Shown: positions 29,360 to 39,477 of the stretch, piece after piece | How positions within the stretch are numbered: the first letter of the stretch is position 1 | Layout: each line of letters starts with the position of its first letter | From: Paenibacillus sp. FSL W8-0426 | Lineage (GTDB): Bacteria > Bacillota > Bacilli > Paenibacillales > Paenibacillaceae | Length of the DNA: 64,000 bases | NCBI RefSeq assembly: GCF_037969725.1 | Contig: NZ_CP150203.1 | Coordinates: forward strand, 5,470,001-5,534,000 | Reading direction: 5' to 3' | Program-made: the position numbers and the translations under genes | Notes under the pieces: model-generated | The model's input: the letters and a program-made list of their open reading frames with translations, nothing else | The model's database searches: none | Told to the model about the DNA's origin: nothing

Positions 29360-30361
29360 TTATTTCTCGGCAAGCCAGCGGCAAGCGTCCTTGCCATGAT
29401 ACGTTATGATCATGTCCGCGCCGGCACGTTTCATGCTGAGCAGGATTTCCATGGCCACTTTTTTCTCATCGATCCAACCTTGCATCGCAGCCGCTTTGAC
29501 CATCGCGTATTCACCGCTCACATTATAAGCAACCAGCGGCAAGTCGAATTGATCCTTGATCGTGCGCATGACGTCCAGGTAGGAAAGGGATGGCTTCACC
29601 ATCAGCATATCAGCGCCTTCGAGTACATCTGTCTCCGCTTCGCGAATGGCTTCCCGGACGTTAGCCGGGTCCATCTGATATGATTTGCGGTCCCCGAATT
29701 GCGGCGTGGAATCGGCAGCCTCACGGAACGGACCATAGAAGGCGGAGGCGTATTTAACGGAATAGGACATAATCGGAATATGGCTGAAGCCATTTTCGTC
29801 CAGTCCCGCCCGGATGGCTTGCACGAAACCGTCCATCATGTTGGAAGGTGCGATGATATCCGCCCCCGCCTTCGCTTGGGATACCGCGGTTTTGACCAAC
29901 AGCTCCAGCGATTCATCATTCATCACATCGCCGCATACATGCCCGTCCACTTCGGTGGTATGCACCATGCCGCAGTGGCCGTGATCGGTATATTCGCACA
30001 GGCAGGTATCCGCTACAACGATCAGTTCGGGATACCAGGATTTGATCAAACGCGTCGCTTCCTGCACGATGCCGTCATCGGCGAAACCGGAAGTGCCTAC
30101 ACTATCCTTCGTTTCCGGAATGCCGAACAATAAGACGGCCGGGATTCCAAGTTCAACAATTTCGGTGACCTCTTCCTTAAGTCGGTCCAACGAGAACCGG
30201 AATACGCCGGGCATCGATTTGATCTCGGATTTGACGTTCTCTCCATAAATAACGTAAATCGGCTGGATGAAATCATCCACCGACAGATGTGTTTCTCTCA
30301 CCATATTGCGAATGCCCGCTGACTGGCGCAAACGGCGATGACGTACAATCGGAAAACTCAT
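29360..30361 (-). CDS. hemB: Porphobilinogen synthase (δ-aminolevulinate dehydratase)
   Basis: Condenses two 5-aminolevulinate molecules to porphobilinogen. It has 333 residues. The zinc-binding cysteine cluster [14 protein letters not shown] (about 120-133) marks the Zn-dependent type. Schiff-base lysines lie in [14 protein letters not shown] and [11 protein letters not shown]. The start at 30361 has GGGAGG 9 nt upstream. It lies 134 nt after the cobA-hemD fusion; an imperfect hairpin GAAGCGTGC...GCGCGCTTC with CCTTTTT in that spacer could be a weak terminator or attenuator. Confidence 0.97.
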   Translation of the reverse strand: MSFPIVRHRRLRQSAGIRNMVRETHLSVDDFIQPIYVIYGENVKSEIKSMPGVFRFSLDRLKEEVTEIVELGIPAVLLFGIPETKDSVGTSGFADDGIVQEATRLIKSWYPELIVVADTCLCEYTDHGHCGMVHTTEVDGHVCGDVMNDESLELLVKTAVSQAKAGADIIAPSNMMDGFVQAIRAGLDENGFSHIPIMSYSVKYASAFYGPFREAADSTPQFGDRKSYQMDPANVREAIREAETDVLEGADMLMVKPSLSYLDVMRTIKDQFDLPLVAYNVSGEYAMVKAAAMQGWIDEKKVAMEILLSMKRAGADMIITYHGKDACRWLAEK

Positions 30362-30495
30362 AACGTAATGCCTCCCTTAAAATATGTTCATGCAAAAAGG
30401 GAAGCGCGCCGGGTTCATATCGAAATCAGCACGCTTCTGTCGTAAGCGCAACCTTGCAATGATCGCACTCTTCGGTTCAGTTCATTAACACCCGA

Positions 30496-32058
30496 TCAAC
30501 GTGAATCCTTGCCTGCAAGCACAGGCTTTCTTTGCCACTCGCACAGTGCCGAAATCAGGCTCTCCATCGTCGCTTCTTTCGCCATCATCGTTACATGCAA
30601 TCCGGCCTTCTCGGCCGTTTTGGCTGTAACCGGCCCAATGCACGCAATTTCCACGTTTTTCAGCAGCGGCAGCGGATCGGACAACCCCATGCGCTTTAAC
30701 ATTTCCATAAAGTTCGTCACGGTGGAAGAACTGGTGAACGTCACCGCATGAATTCCGCCTTCTTCAAGCAGCTTCAGCAGCTCGTCGTCGTTCTCGCCCG
30801 CAAGCACCGTATCGTAGATTATCGCCTCGGTGACCTCAAGCCCACGTTCCCGCAGCTGCTCGGGCAGCCACGACCTGGCGAGGTCGCCGTGCGGAAGCAG
30901 TACTTTTTGCCCCTGGATCAGTTCGTTTTCATAGGCGTCAAGCATGCCTTCGGCCTGGAACGGTCCGGGAATCAGCTCGGCAGCAATGCCGCGTTTGCGC
31001 AAGGCTTCCGCCGTGGACGGGCCTACCGCAGCAATTCTCGCTTTGTACATGGAACGAATGTCTTTGCCCTGCTGCTCCAAATGGCGGAAGAAAAATTCGA
31101 CGCCGTTAACACTCGTAAAAAACACCCAATCATAAGCATCCAGCTGATGAAAGGCTTGCTCTACGCCATGTAAAGCAGCCTCGTTCGTTGGCATCACCGT
31201 TTCGATGACCGGGAACTCATAAGGCTCCCCGCCAAGCTCTTCGATGCGGTTCACCAGTTCGCTCGCCTGGCTGCGCGCCCGGGTTACCAGAATCCGCTTG
31301 CCAAAGAGCGGCATGAATTCCGCCCACTTCAATTGTTCCCGCTGCTTGACGACATCACCAACGACGATGACTGCCGGCGGCTGGAAATCGGCAGCGAGCA
31401 CTTTAGCCTCAATGTCCGCCAGCGTACCCGTGAGCGTGTCCTGCTCGGCCCTTGTCCCCCAACGCACCAGCGCTACCGGCGTTTCCGGCGGTCTGCCGTG
31501 TTTGATGAGCTGCTCGCTGATATAACCGATTTTCGCTACGCCCATCATAAATACCAGGGTACCCGTAGCGTTCGTCACTTTATCCCAATGAATGCTCCGG
31601 TCCAGCTTGTCCGGGCTTTCATGGCCCGTAATGATGGAGATGGATGAGGCGTAATCGCGATGGGTCACAGGAATGCCTGCATACGCAGGCACGCTAATCG
31701 CTGCGGTTACGCCAGGTACGATTTCGTAAGGAACGCCGTTTTTGCGCAGCAAATCGGCTTCTTCGCCTACCCGTCCGAATATTGTGGGATCTCCGCCTTT
31801 AAGACGGACCACAACTTTGCCTTCAAGTGCAAGATCGACAAGCAGCTGATTGATCTCTTCCTGCTTCATCGTGTGTCTGTCCGGCCGTTTGCCCACATAT
31901 ATTTTAACTGCGCCAGGCTTCATCAGCTTGAGCAATCGCGGACTGGCCAAACGATCATAAACAACCGCATCCGCCTTGCCGATGGATTCCCATCCTTTAA
32001 CCGTGATCAGCTTTGCGTCCCCTGGACCAGCACCAACCAAAAACACCTTTCCCACCAT
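30496..32058 (-). CDS. cobA-hemD: Uroporphyrinogen-III C-methyltransferase / uroporphyrinogen-III synthase fusion
   Basis: Two consecutive tetrapyrrole enzymes in one 520-residue chain. Residues 1-245 are a SUMT (CobA), with VFLVGAGPGDAKLITVKG, VRLKGGDPTIFGR and GHESPDKLD; it makes precorrin-2 for siroheme or B12. Residues about 258-510 are a HemD-like synthase (ILVTRARSQASELVNRIEELG, FFTSVNGVEFFF, AVTFTSSSTVTNF), closing the uroporphyrinogen III ring for heme. The ATG at 32058 is chosen over one 48 nt upstream because AGGGGA lies about 8 nt before it and the SUMT fold begins there. It follows hemC by 4 nt. Fusions of this type occur in several Firmicutes, while B. subtilis hemD is a single-domain gene. 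Confidence 0.94.
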   Translation of the reverse strand: MVGKVFLVGAGPGDAKLITVKGWESIGKADAVVYDRLASPRLLKLMKPGAVKIYVGKRPDRHTMKQEEINQLLVDLALEGKVVVRLKGGDPTIFGRVGEEADLLRKNGVPYEIVPGVTAAISVPAYAGIPVTHRDYASSISIITGHESPDKLDRSIHWDKVTNATGTLVFMMGVAKIGYISEQLIKHGRPPETPVALVRWGTRAEQDTLTGTLADIEAKVLAADFQPPAVIVVGDVVKQREQLKWAEFMPLFGKRILVTRARSQASELVNRIEELGGEPYEFPVIETVMPTNEAALHGVEQAFHQLDAYDWVFFTSVNGVEFFFRHLEQQGKDIRSMYKARIAAVGPSTAEALRKRGIAAELIPGPFQAEGMLDAYENELIQGQKVLLPHGDLARSWLPEQLRERGLEVTEAIIYDTVLAGENDDELLKLLEEGGIHAVTFTSSSTVTNFMEMLKRMGLSDPLPLLKNVEIACIGPVTAKTAEKAGLHVTMMAKEATMESLISALCEWQRKPVLAGKDSR

Positions 32059-32062
32059 GTCC

Positions 32063-33016
32063 TCATCCCCTAACTTCTGCCAGTATCTGCTCTGCTCCCC
32101 GTTCAATCAGTCTCCAGGCCACTTCTTCTCCGAGGCGAACCGGGTCCTTGCCGGTAAGAGTCTCCTTCAAAATCAGTCCGCCATCCGGCGTACCGACCAT
32201 TCCCGTTAATTGTAACGTGTTTTGTCCATCGGGGGAATCCACTTCTTGTTTCGTCCAGACGGCATGTGCACCGATCGGAACCTGGCATCCACCGTTCAGC
32301 ACGCTGAGAAACCGTCGCTCGGCCATTACCGGCAGCGCTGTCTCCTGATCGTTATAAAGGCTCAGCAAGTGGCGAAGCTCCGCGTCGTCCTCACGGCATT
32401 CGATGCCCAGCGCACCTTGTCCTACAGCCGGAAGCGACTGCCCCTCGTTCAGATATTCGGTAATGCGATCCTGCCAGCCCATCCGGTGCAATCCTGCCGC
32501 CGCCAAAATGATGGCATCCAAACCTTCGGTCTCCAGCTTGCGCAGGCGGGAATCGATATTTCCGCGCAGCGATTCCAGCTGAAGGTCAGGACGGTAGGCT
32601 TTGATCTGGCTGGAACGCCGCAGGCTGCTTGTGCCGACCCGCGCGCCTTCGGGCAGCTGATCCAGTGTAAGACCTTTGCCTGAAATCAGCGCATCCCGGG
32701 GATCGACGCGACGGGGAACCGCCCCGTTGATGAGTCCTTCCGGCAATTCTGACGGCATGTCTTTCATGCTGTGCACCGCCATGTCGATCGTATGATCCAG
32801 CATGGCCTGTTCGATTTCTTTGACGAAGAGGCCTTTGCCGCCAACCTTGGAGAGCGTTACATCCAGAATAAGGTCCCCTTTGGTGACGATCTTATGGACC
32901 TCAAAATCGAACTCCAGCCCCTCGCGTTTGCTTATGCTGCGCAAATCGTCGATGACGTGACCCGTTTGGGTCAATGCCAAGGCACTTTGCCTGCTTCCCA
33001 CTTTAATGGTTCTCAT
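32063..33016 (-). CDS. hemC: Hydroxymethylbilane synthase
   Basis: Polymerises four porphobilinogens to hydroxymethylbilane. It has 317 residues: N-terminal [14 protein letters not shown], the [12 protein letters not shown] active-site block, GTSSLRR and the cofactor-binding cysteine in [14 protein letters not shown] (about 240), where the dipyrromethane attaches. It overlaps the upstream dehydrogenase gene by 14 nt. Confidence 0.97.
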   Translation of the reverse strand: MRTIKVGSRQSALALTQTGHVIDDLRSISKREGLEFDFEVHKIVTKGDLILDVTLSKVGGKGLFVKEIEQAMLDHTIDMAVHSMKDMPSELPEGLINGAVPRRVDPRDALISGKGLTLDQLPEGARVGTSSLRRSSQIKAYRPDLQLESLRGNIDSRLRKLETEGLDAIILAAAGLHRMGWQDRITEYLNEGQSLPAVGQGALGIECREDDAELRHLLSLYNDQETALPVMAERRFLSVLNGGCQVPIGAHAVWTKQEVDSPDGQNTLQLTGMVGTPDGGLILKETLTGKDPVRLGEEVAWRLIERGAEQILAEVRG

Positions 33017-33671
33017 GTTCTACGTCCCCTCCTGAATTACGGGATATCCAGCTCCCGATTTCTTCTTCCGTCCACCACTTGAACCGGCCGGAACGAATGT
33101 CCTCCAGTAGATTCATCTCGGTCAAGCTTCGCAGCAAGATCGCCCGTTTCCGGGGAGATGGCACACGCGCCTTCACTTCCTTGCGCATCCGATGAAGGAA
33201 TTCGATATATGTTTCGTATTCATCGCCGAACTGCTCTTCCAACGCGGCACGGATTGCCGCAGCTGCGGCCGGACCTGCTCCGGCAGTGGAAATCGCAATG
33301 CTCATTCTCCCCCGTCTGACCACGCTCGGGGTGGTGAATGTACTCCGTTCGGATGACATCGCATCGTTGACCAGAATATTTTCAGCCATTGCCTCCTTGA
33401 CCACGGACAAGTTGACGTCTTCCCGGTCTGTAGCCGCATATACGAGAAAGGCCCCCCGCAAATCTCCGTTGCGGTAGGCCCGGGCCATCCATTCGATTCG
33501 GGAATCCTGATGCAATTGTTTCAATTCCGGCGTCGCGTCCGGACTAATGACTTTAATTTTGGCCCCCGTATTCAGAAGTCCTCTGACCTTCCGCTCAGCA
33601 ACGCGGCCTCCGCCGATTACGCAGCAGGTCTTCCCGGCTGCATCTACAAAGAGCGGCGTGTAACACTCCAT
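33003..33671 (-). CDS. Precorrin-2 dehydrogenase / sirohydrochlorin ferrochelatase-type protein
   Basis: NAD-dependent oxidation of precorrin-2 to sirohydrochlorin in siroheme synthesis. It has 222 residues, with an N-terminal Rossmann motif [18 protein letters not shown], a [11 protein letters not shown] segment and the [22 protein letters not shown] helix of the CysG N-terminal/Met8 family. The C-terminal 60 residues are a small helical domain. Together with the SUMT half of the fusion gene it supplies a siroheme branch inside the heme operon. Names in use include sirC, ylnF and cysG N-terminal domain; no symbol is assigned. Confidence 0.9.
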   Translation of the reverse strand: MECYTPLFVDAAGKTCCVIGGGRVAERKVRGLLNTGAKIKVISPDATPELKQLHQDSRIEWMARAYRNGDLRGAFLVYAATDREDVNLSVVKEAMAENILVNDAMSSERSTFTTPSVVRRGRMSIAISTAGAGPAAAAAIRAALEEQFGDEYETYIEFLHRMRKEVKARVPSPRKRAILLRSLTEMNLLEDIRSGRFKWWTEEEIGSWISRNSGGDVEHENH

Positions 33672-33674
33672 GAT

Positions 33675-34511
33675 TCACTCTCCCGTCCAACGATGAAATG
33701 CCGAATATGCATTGGATAAAAAGCTTATGATGACCAAACCATAACCGATCAGCGTCCATCTTGCCATAACGATCGCGGAGAACTGCTTTCTTCTTTTGGA
33801 GATAAAATACCCGATATAGATCGCGATGGCCAGGCCGGTGGCCAACACCTTCAAATCCAGCAGCAGCATCCAGCGGGTTTCCGCCACGATGGACAACACG
33901 GCCAGCACGACCGATACACCTAAGAGCGGCGTTCCGATCAGTGTGGCTCCATCCATGGTTTTGCTGATCACTTCAAGACTGGGCAAACGACGCATCGTTT
34001 CATTCCATTTTTTGCTTTTCAGCTTGCGATGCAGGAACATGTAAAGCAAGGCAAACACGGCAGCTACGGTCAAAGCCGCAAACCCCAGATTGGCAAGCGT
34101 AATGTGCATAATCAACAGACCGTGTACCGTTTGCCAATTATGGAGCGAAATTTCGCCGGCCGTAAACCACAATCTGTTCAGCACGGTGACCGCAAACCCA
34201 ACGATGTTCAGCAGCAGGATCGCAAATTCCGAACGCGGAATCCGGGTCATCGCCAAAGACATCAATACAAGGCTGAACGAAAAGATGCAAAGAAAATCAA
34301 AGGTCGTATAAATGGGAAAATGCCCCTCGGTCCACATACGCATCACGATATGCGTTACCTGGAGCAACCATACAACGATAAGAAACCCCAAGCCCGTCCG
34401 CTTCGCCCCCACATTGCGTCGAATGCAATCCGAGAAATAGAACAGAAGGCTCAGGGCATACATGTAAATCAGAGCTTCATAAATTTGTTCAGCAAGGGTC
34501 AAGCCGTCCAC
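33675..34511 (-). CDS. hemX: HemX/CcsA-family cytochrome c assembly-type membrane protein
   Basis: Integral membrane protein of 278 residues with about eight transmembrane helices, related to CcsA/ResC heme-handling proteins. In B. subtilis HemX lowers HemA levels. The GTW-type tryptophan-rich motif of true heme lyases is not clear; LHNWQTVHGLLIMHITLANLGFAAL is the corresponding region. It sits between hemA (6-nt gap) and the dehydrogenase gene, the same place as B. subtilis hemX. Confidence 0.88.
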   Translation of the reverse strand: MDGLTLAEQIYEALIYMYALSLLFYFSDCIRRNVGAKRTGLGFLIVVWLLQVTHIVMRMWTEGHFPIYTTFDFLCIFSFSLVLMSLAMTRIPRSEFAILLLNIVGFAVTVLNRLWFTAGEISLHNWQTVHGLLIMHITLANLGFAALTVAAVFALLYMFLHRKLKSKKWNETMRRLPSLEVISKTMDGATLIGTPLLGVSVVLAVLSIVAETRWMLLLDLKVLATGLAIAIYIGYFISKRRKQFSAIVMARWTLIGYGLVIISFLSNAYSAFHRWTGE

Positions 34512-34516
34512 CCGCC

Positions 34517-35905
34517 TTATACACTTGCCGGAGCATATGTTGTCATTGCGCCTTGCCGCGAGTCGTTCATGCGTACAGAACCCGATTTGCGCAATGCGGA
34601 GGCGTCGCTTTGATCCACCTTCTCAGCAGCAGTCTCCACGGCATCTTCCAAGGCAAAAATTTGGGTGAACATGCGCAAGGCGTCATCGCCCTGCTTTGTC
34701 CCCGCCATTTCCTTGATCCGGTTAATCGGATCCGTGGTCATCTGGTTGACGATGCTTTTGGTCAGTCGGCGAATGACCTTGCGCTGGTGCTCATCCAGCT
34801 CGGGCAGCTTGTTGAACAGGCTCTCCATCGTTTCTTCATGGATGGAAGCCCCCTTCTCCTGCAGCGCACGAATGACCGGACGAACACCCAACGTTTTGAG
34901 CCAATGATAATAATCTTCCATGTCCAACTCGATCATTTTCTCGATCTTCGCCGCTTCCGCTTTGCGCATCTCCAGATTGCTTTCCACGATCCCTTCAAGG
35001 TCGTCGATATCGTACAAAAATACGTTGGACAGCTCTCCAATGGCCGGATCGATATCGCGGGGAACCGCAATGTCGATCAGGAACAACGGACGGGATTGAC
35101 GGTGTTTCATGCTCTCCCTCACGACTGATGCGTCCAAAACGTAGCGATCAGCTCCTGTCGAACTGATCACGATGTCCACTTCATGCAACCTGTCCAGCGC
35201 CTCTTCCACGGTGCACGGCGTCCCCCGGAATTTGGCTGCGAGCTCCTCGGCCCGCGCCAGCGTCCGGTTAGCGACAATCACCTCGGAAGCTCCACTCGCG
35301 TACAAATGCTTCACGGTCAGCTCGCTCATTTTACCGGCCCCGAGAATAAGCACCTTCTTGTCCGTAAACATGCCAAAAATCCGCTTGCCCAATTCAACGG
35401 CCGCATAACTGACGGAAACGGCGCTTTCGCCGATCGACGTTTCGGAATGCGCACGTTTGCCGAGCGTAACCGCCTGTTTGAACAGCATGTTGAACCAGGT
35501 CCCCGTCGCTTTCTCCTCTTGCGCTTTGAAGAAGGCTTGCTTGACCTGACCCAAAATTTGCGTTTCTCCGATGACCATGGAGTCCAGGCCGCAAATGACC
35601 CGGAACAAATGGCGGATCGCCTGGTCATCCTCATATATATATAAATGCTGCGTAAATTCCTCGCGCGGAACGCCGAACCACTGTTCCATAAAAGTGCGAA
35701 TGAAATAACCGCACATGTGAAGACGGTCTACCACGACATACAACTCTGTACGGTTGCAAGTGGCCACGATTACACCTTCCAACACACTCTTGGTCAGCTT
35801 GAGCTGCTTCAGCGCTTCGGACAGATCTTTTTCTGCAAACGTGAACCGTTCCCTTACCTCTACAGGCGCCGTGCGATAATTCAAACCAACGACAACGATG
35901 TGCAT
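34517..35905 (-). CDS. hemA: Glutamyl-tRNA reductase
   Basis: Reduces glutamyl-tRNA to glutamate-1-semialdehyde, the first committed and regulated step of heme synthesis. It has 462 residues. The catalytic cysteine lies in IVATCNRTELYVV (Cys50), followed by the ICGLDSMVIGETQILGQVK block, the NADPH motif LILGAGKMSELTVKHL and a C-terminal helical dimerisation domain. The acidic/serine-rich tail after about 430 is poorly conserved. First gene of the heme operon. Confidence 0.97.
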   Translation of the reverse strand: MHIVVVGLNYRTAPVEVRERFTFAEKDLSEALKQLKLTKSVLEGVIVATCNRTELYVVVDRLHMCGYFIRTFMEQWFGVPREEFTQHLYIYEDDQAIRHLFRVICGLDSMVIGETQILGQVKQAFFKAQEEKATGTWFNMLFKQAVTLGKRAHSETSIGESAVSVSYAAVELGKRIFGMFTDKKVLILGAGKMSELTVKHLYASGASEVIVANRTLARAEELAAKFRGTPCTVEEALDRLHEVDIVISSTGADRYVLDASVVRESMKHRQSRPLFLIDIAVPRDIDPAIGELSNVFLYDIDDLEGIVESNLEMRKAEAAKIEKMIELDMEDYYHWLKTLGVRPVIRALQEKGASIHEETMESLFNKLPELDEHQRKVIRRLTKSIVNQMTTDPINRIKEMAGTKQGDDALRMFTQIFALEDAVETAAEKVDQSDASALRKSGSVRMNDSRQGAMTTYAPASV

Positions 35906-36254
35906 TGCAAGTTCACCTGCCTAATAAATTTCCAATCATAGTGTTTTCTTCATATCTTCATCCATCTTGGATCAACATAGTTAATTATATCACATATCAT
36001 GGACTTGACAGGGGCGTTTTTATGAAATGTTTATGAAATCCCCATGAGCATGCTTCGCTTGCAATGCCAATAATGGTAGTGTTTCACAAATCTTCAGCGT
36101 TATGCGCGCACATCCGATTTAACATGCTTAAGCCAATAGCCACGGAAGAATCCATGGCCATTTTGGCATTCGACTCTCCTTGAAATCCATTGAAATCAAG
36201 CAAGCCTTGTCATTAAGCTCGCATCATGGCAGGTCGACCCATCACGTTCAGGTG
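35906..36254. other. Intergenic region upstream of hemA
   Basis: A 349-bp gene-free stretch between engB (ending at 36255) and hemA. It carries the probable hemA promoter near 35984-36011. I see no RNA gene, no small ORF with a good RBS and no clear terminator for the lon-engB transcript. Confidence 0.6.
35984..36011 (-). promoter_or_regulatory. Probable sigma-A promoter of the hemA operon
   Basis: Minus strand: perfect -10 TATAAT at 35984-35989 with a weaker -35 CTGTCA at 36006-36011 (16-nt spacer), about 80 nt upstream of the hemA start. Confidence 0.5.
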
Positions 36255-36899
36255 TCAAGCTTCGGTTTCGTCCTGCGGTTGATCGGTTTGTTCCTCCGAT
36301 GCCGGCGTTTCGCCGATGCCGGCATAACTTTCAATGATCGCCCACAGTTCTTCTTTTCCCCATCCTTCTTCAGAGGAAAACGGCACGAACGGATCATCGG
36401 CACGAAGGCCCAACGCTTCCTTGATCACCTTCAGGTGTTTGGGGCGGCGCGTTTTGGGGATCTTGTCCATCTTCGTCGCCACGACCACGACGGGCAAGCC
36501 GTGATGCCGCAGCCATTCATGCATCATGACGTCATCCTTGGAAGGCTCGTGACGCATGTCCACCATTTGCATGACCAGTTTGAGCTCATCACGCTCCAGC
36601 AAGTACTTTTCCATCATTTTTCCCCAGGCAAAACGCTGCTGCTTCGACACCTTTGCATAACCGTATCCTGGAAAATCGACGAAATAAAGATCCTGATTGA
36701 TCCGGTAATAGTTCAATTGCTGCGTTTTCCCCGGCGTTGCGCTTGTACGGGCCAGGTTTTTGCGGCTGATCATGCGGTTGATCAAGGATGACTTGCCCAC
36801 ATTGGAACGCCCCGCCAAGGCGATTTCCGGCAAGCCGTCGGCTGGATACTGCTCAGGCCTCACGGCGCTGATTACAAATTCGGAATGCTTTACTTTCAT
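36255..36899 (-). CDS. engB: Ribosome biogenesis GTPase EngB/YsxC
   Basis: GTPase required for late 50S assembly. It has 214 residues. G1 [12 protein letters not shown] (about 30-41), switch [13 protein letters not shown]3 [11 protein letters not shown] and G4 TKMDK are intact. An acidic tail of about 20 residues ([13 protein letters not shown]) extends past the usual end and is likely dispensable. It lies downstream of lon, as in B. subtilis (lonA-ysxC), with a terminator between them. Confidence 0.96.
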   Translation of the reverse strand: MKVKHSEFVISAVRPEQYPADGLPEIALAGRSNVGKSSLINRMISRKNLARTSATPGKTQQLNYYRINQDLYFVDFPGYGYAKVSKQQRFAWGKMMEKYLLERDELKLVMQMVDMRHEPSKDDVMMHEWLRHHGLPVVVVATKMDKIPKTRRPKHLKVIKEALGLRADDPFVPFSSEEGWGKEELWAIIESYAGIGETPASEEQTDQPQDETEA

Positions 36900-36981
36900 G
36901 TCTGCTCGATCCTCTCTTTACCCCTGCCCACTCAACGAGAATCGATGAGGGCAGGTCGTTCATCATCACCATCATACCAAA

Positions 36982-37025
36982 AAAACCGTTCCAGCGGACG
37001 CCGAAGCCTCCGCAGAACGGTTTAT
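36982..37025 (-). terminator. Rho-independent terminator after lon
   Basis: Minus-strand stem AAACCGTTC-CGGA / TCCG-GAACGGTTT with a GC-rich loop and seven T. It lies between lon and engB, so engB is read by readthrough or has its own promoter. Confidence 0.88.
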
Positions 37026-37052
37026 TCTTCATACGCTCCCTCGGATGGCGCG

Positions 37053-39392
37053 CTACAATTGGATTCCCGTTTGCTCTACCAGTGCATGCTGCAGCACTTG
37101 ATCCATGTGGGCTACGGGCACAAATTCCACATCTTCCTTGATGCTGTCCGGAATGTCCCGCAAATCCCGCTCATTGTCCTTGGGCAATAATATTTTTTTG
37201 TAACCCGCGCGATGGGCAGCGAGGGACTTCTCCTTCAGGCCGCCAATCGGCAAAACGCGTCCACGCAGCGTGATTTCGCCTGTCATGGCGATGTCTTTGG
37301 AGACGTGTTTGTTGGTCAGCGCCGAGATGAGAGCCGTCGCCATCGTAATTCCCGCCGACGGACCATCCTTCGGAATCGCTCCCTCCGGTACGTGAATGTG
37401 AATGTCGTTTTTCTCGTGAAAATCGGCCGGAATGCCCAGCTGAGCCGCTTTGGAACGGGTATAGCTGAATGCCGCCTGGGCGGATTCCTTCATGACATCA
37501 CCGAGCTTGCCCGTCAACGTCAGCTTGCCCGTACCTGGCACGACGGTGACCTCAATCACGAGCGTGTCCCCGCCGACCTCGGTCCATGCCAGCCCCGTCA
37601 CCGTACCGATTTGATCTTCCAATTCGGCCATCCCGTAACGGAATTTGCCTGGGCCCAAATATTCCTTAACGTCATCCGGCTCGATGTTAATCGGCGTTTC
37701 CGCGCCTGAAACGATATTTTTCGCCGCTTTGCGGCAGAGCGAAGCCATCTGTTGTTCCAGGTTGCGTACGCCGGATTCGCGGGTGTATTCACGAATGACG
37801 CGCAGCAAGCTATCGTCTCCCACATGCAGTTGGTTTTCTTCCAGGCCATGATCGCGTTTCTGCTTCGGAAGCAGATAGTTTTTGGCAATCTGCAGCTTCT
37901 CCAGCTCCGTATAACCCGGGATGTTCAGCATTTCCATGCGATCCAGAAGCGGACGCGGAATGTTGTGCACCGTATTGGCCGTCGTTACAAACATGACGTT
38001 GGATAAGTCAAAAGGCAGCTCCACGAAATGGTCGCTGAACGTATTGTTTTGCTCCGGATCGAGCACTTCGAGCAGCGCAGCTGACGGATCGCCCCGGAAG
38101 TCCGAAGCCATTTTGTCGATCTCGTCCAGCAGGAAAACAGGATTCAACGAACCTGCCGTCTTCATGCCTTGAATGACGCGCCCCGGCATTGCCCCTACAT
38201 AGGTGCGCCGATGACCGCGAATTTCGGCTTCATCCCGCACGCCGCCCAAGGAAATGCGCACAAATTCCCGACCGAGCGATCTGGCAATGGAACGGGCCAG
38301 CGACGTTTTGCCGACCCCTGGCGGTCCCACCAGGCATAGAATCGGTCCTTTAAGCTTTTTCACCAGCTTCTGAACGGCCAAATACTCAAGCACGCGTTCC
38401 TTCGGTTTCTCCAGGCCATAATGATCGGCATTCAGCACGTCCTCGGCCTTCTGGATATCGAGATCGTCCTCGGTCATATGGCTCCACGGCAGAGCCAGCA
38501 GCCAATCCACATAGTTGCGAATAACCCCGCCTTCGGCGGAGCTTGCGGGCATTTTTTCAAGGCGATCGATTTCCTTCTCGATTTTTTCCTTGACCTGCTC
38601 AGGCAGATTCAGTGCTTCCATCTGGCTCCGCAGCTCTTCCACTTCGCCGGCACGGCCTTCTTTTTCGCCGAGCTCCTTCTGGATTGCTTTCATCTGTTCG
38701 CGCAAGTAATATTCCTTTTGTGTTTTTTCCATCTGTTTTTTCACGCGCTGGCTGATCTTTCGTTCCAGTTCGAGCACTTCGCGTTCGTTATTCAAAATGT
38801 CAAGCAGCTTCTCCAGCCGCTCACGCACGTCGATCGTTTCCAAAATCTCCTGTTTGTCCTTGATTTTAAGGGACAGGTGGCTTGTAATCACGTCGGCAAG
38901 ACGTCCCGGCTCTTCAATGTCCGACACAGCCGCAAGCGTCTCGGGAGTTACTTTTTTAGATAAATTAATATAGGTTTCGAACTGGTTAAGCACCGTCCGC
39001 ATAAGCGCATCCGTCTCCGGATGAACGTTGTCCTCTTCAGGCAGCTCCTGCGCGAGCACCTCGTAAAATTCCTCGTTATCCGTATATTCAATGATTTCAG
39101 CCCGTTCCAGGCCTTCCACCAGCACACGAATCGTTCCGTTAGGCAGCTTCAGCATTTGTCTGACCTTGGCTACCGTTCCGATTTTGAAAATATCCTCAGG
39201 GGTAGGTTCCTCAATATTGACTTCGGCTTGGGAACACAGGAGAATCAAATGTTCTTCTACCATCGCTTTTTCTAAAGCCTTGACCGATTTCTCCCGGCCC
39301 ACATCGAGATGCAGTACCATACTCGGGTAGACGAGAAGTCCTCTTAAAGGCAGTAAAGGAAAACGACGACCTTTCGTTTTGCTCGGTCCCAT
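37053..39392 (-). CDS. lon: ATP-dependent protease Lon (LonA)
   Basis: Cytosolic AAA+ serine protease degrading damaged and regulatory proteins. It has 779 residues from ATG 39392, chosen for GGAGGTG 8 nt upstream; an in-frame ATG 39 nt earlier is unlikely. It comprises the N-terminal substrate domain (about 10-200), a coiled coil, the AAA+ domain with Walker [10 protein letters not shown] and Walker [10 protein letters not shown], and the protease domain with the catalytic Ser in [15 protein letters not shown] and the Lys in [16 protein letters not shown]. Length is normal. It sits 85 nt downstream of lonB. Confidence 0.98.
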   Translation of the reverse strand: MGPSKTKGRRFPLLPLRGLLVYPSMVLHLDVGREKSVKALEKAMVEEHLILLCSQAEVNIEEPTPEDIFKIGTVAKVRQMLKLPNGTIRVLVEGLERAEIIEYTDNEEFYEVLAQELPEEDNVHPETDALMRTVLNQFETYINLSKKVTPETLAAVSDIEEPGRLADVITSHLSLKIKDKQEILETIDVRERLEKLLDILNNEREVLELERKISQRVKKQMEKTQKEYYLREQMKAIQKELGEKEGRAGEVEELRSQMEALNLPEQVKEKIEKEIDRLEKMPASSAEGGVIRNYVDWLLALPWSHMTEDDLDIQKAEDVLNADHYGLEKPKERVLEYLAVQKLVKKLKGPILCLVGPPGVGKTSLARSIARSLGREFVRISLGGVRDEAEIRGHRRTYVGAMPGRVIQGMKTAGSLNPVFLLDEIDKMASDFRGDPSAALLEVLDPEQNNTFSDHFVELPFDLSNVMFVTTANTVHNIPRPLLDRMEMLNIPGYTELEKLQIAKNYLLPKQKRDHGLEENQLHVGDDSLLRVIREYTRESGVRNLEQQMASLCRKAAKNIVSGAETPINIEPDDVKEYLGPGKFRYGMAELEDQIGTVTGLAWTEVGGDTLVIEVTVVPGTGKLTLTGKLGDVMKESAQAAFSYTRSKAAQLGIPADFHEKNDIHIHVPEGAIPKDGPSAGITMATALISALTNKHVSKDIAMTGEITLRGRVLPIGGLKEKSLAAHRAGYKKILLPKDNERDLRDIPDSIKEDVEFVPVAHMDQVLQHALVEQTGIQL

Positions 39393-39477
39393 CGCTTTCG
39401 CACCTCCAATGGCTCTCAGGTTGTAATCCATATTATTTTATCAAATGTTCACATAAAAAACCAATGAAGGGAAGCTC

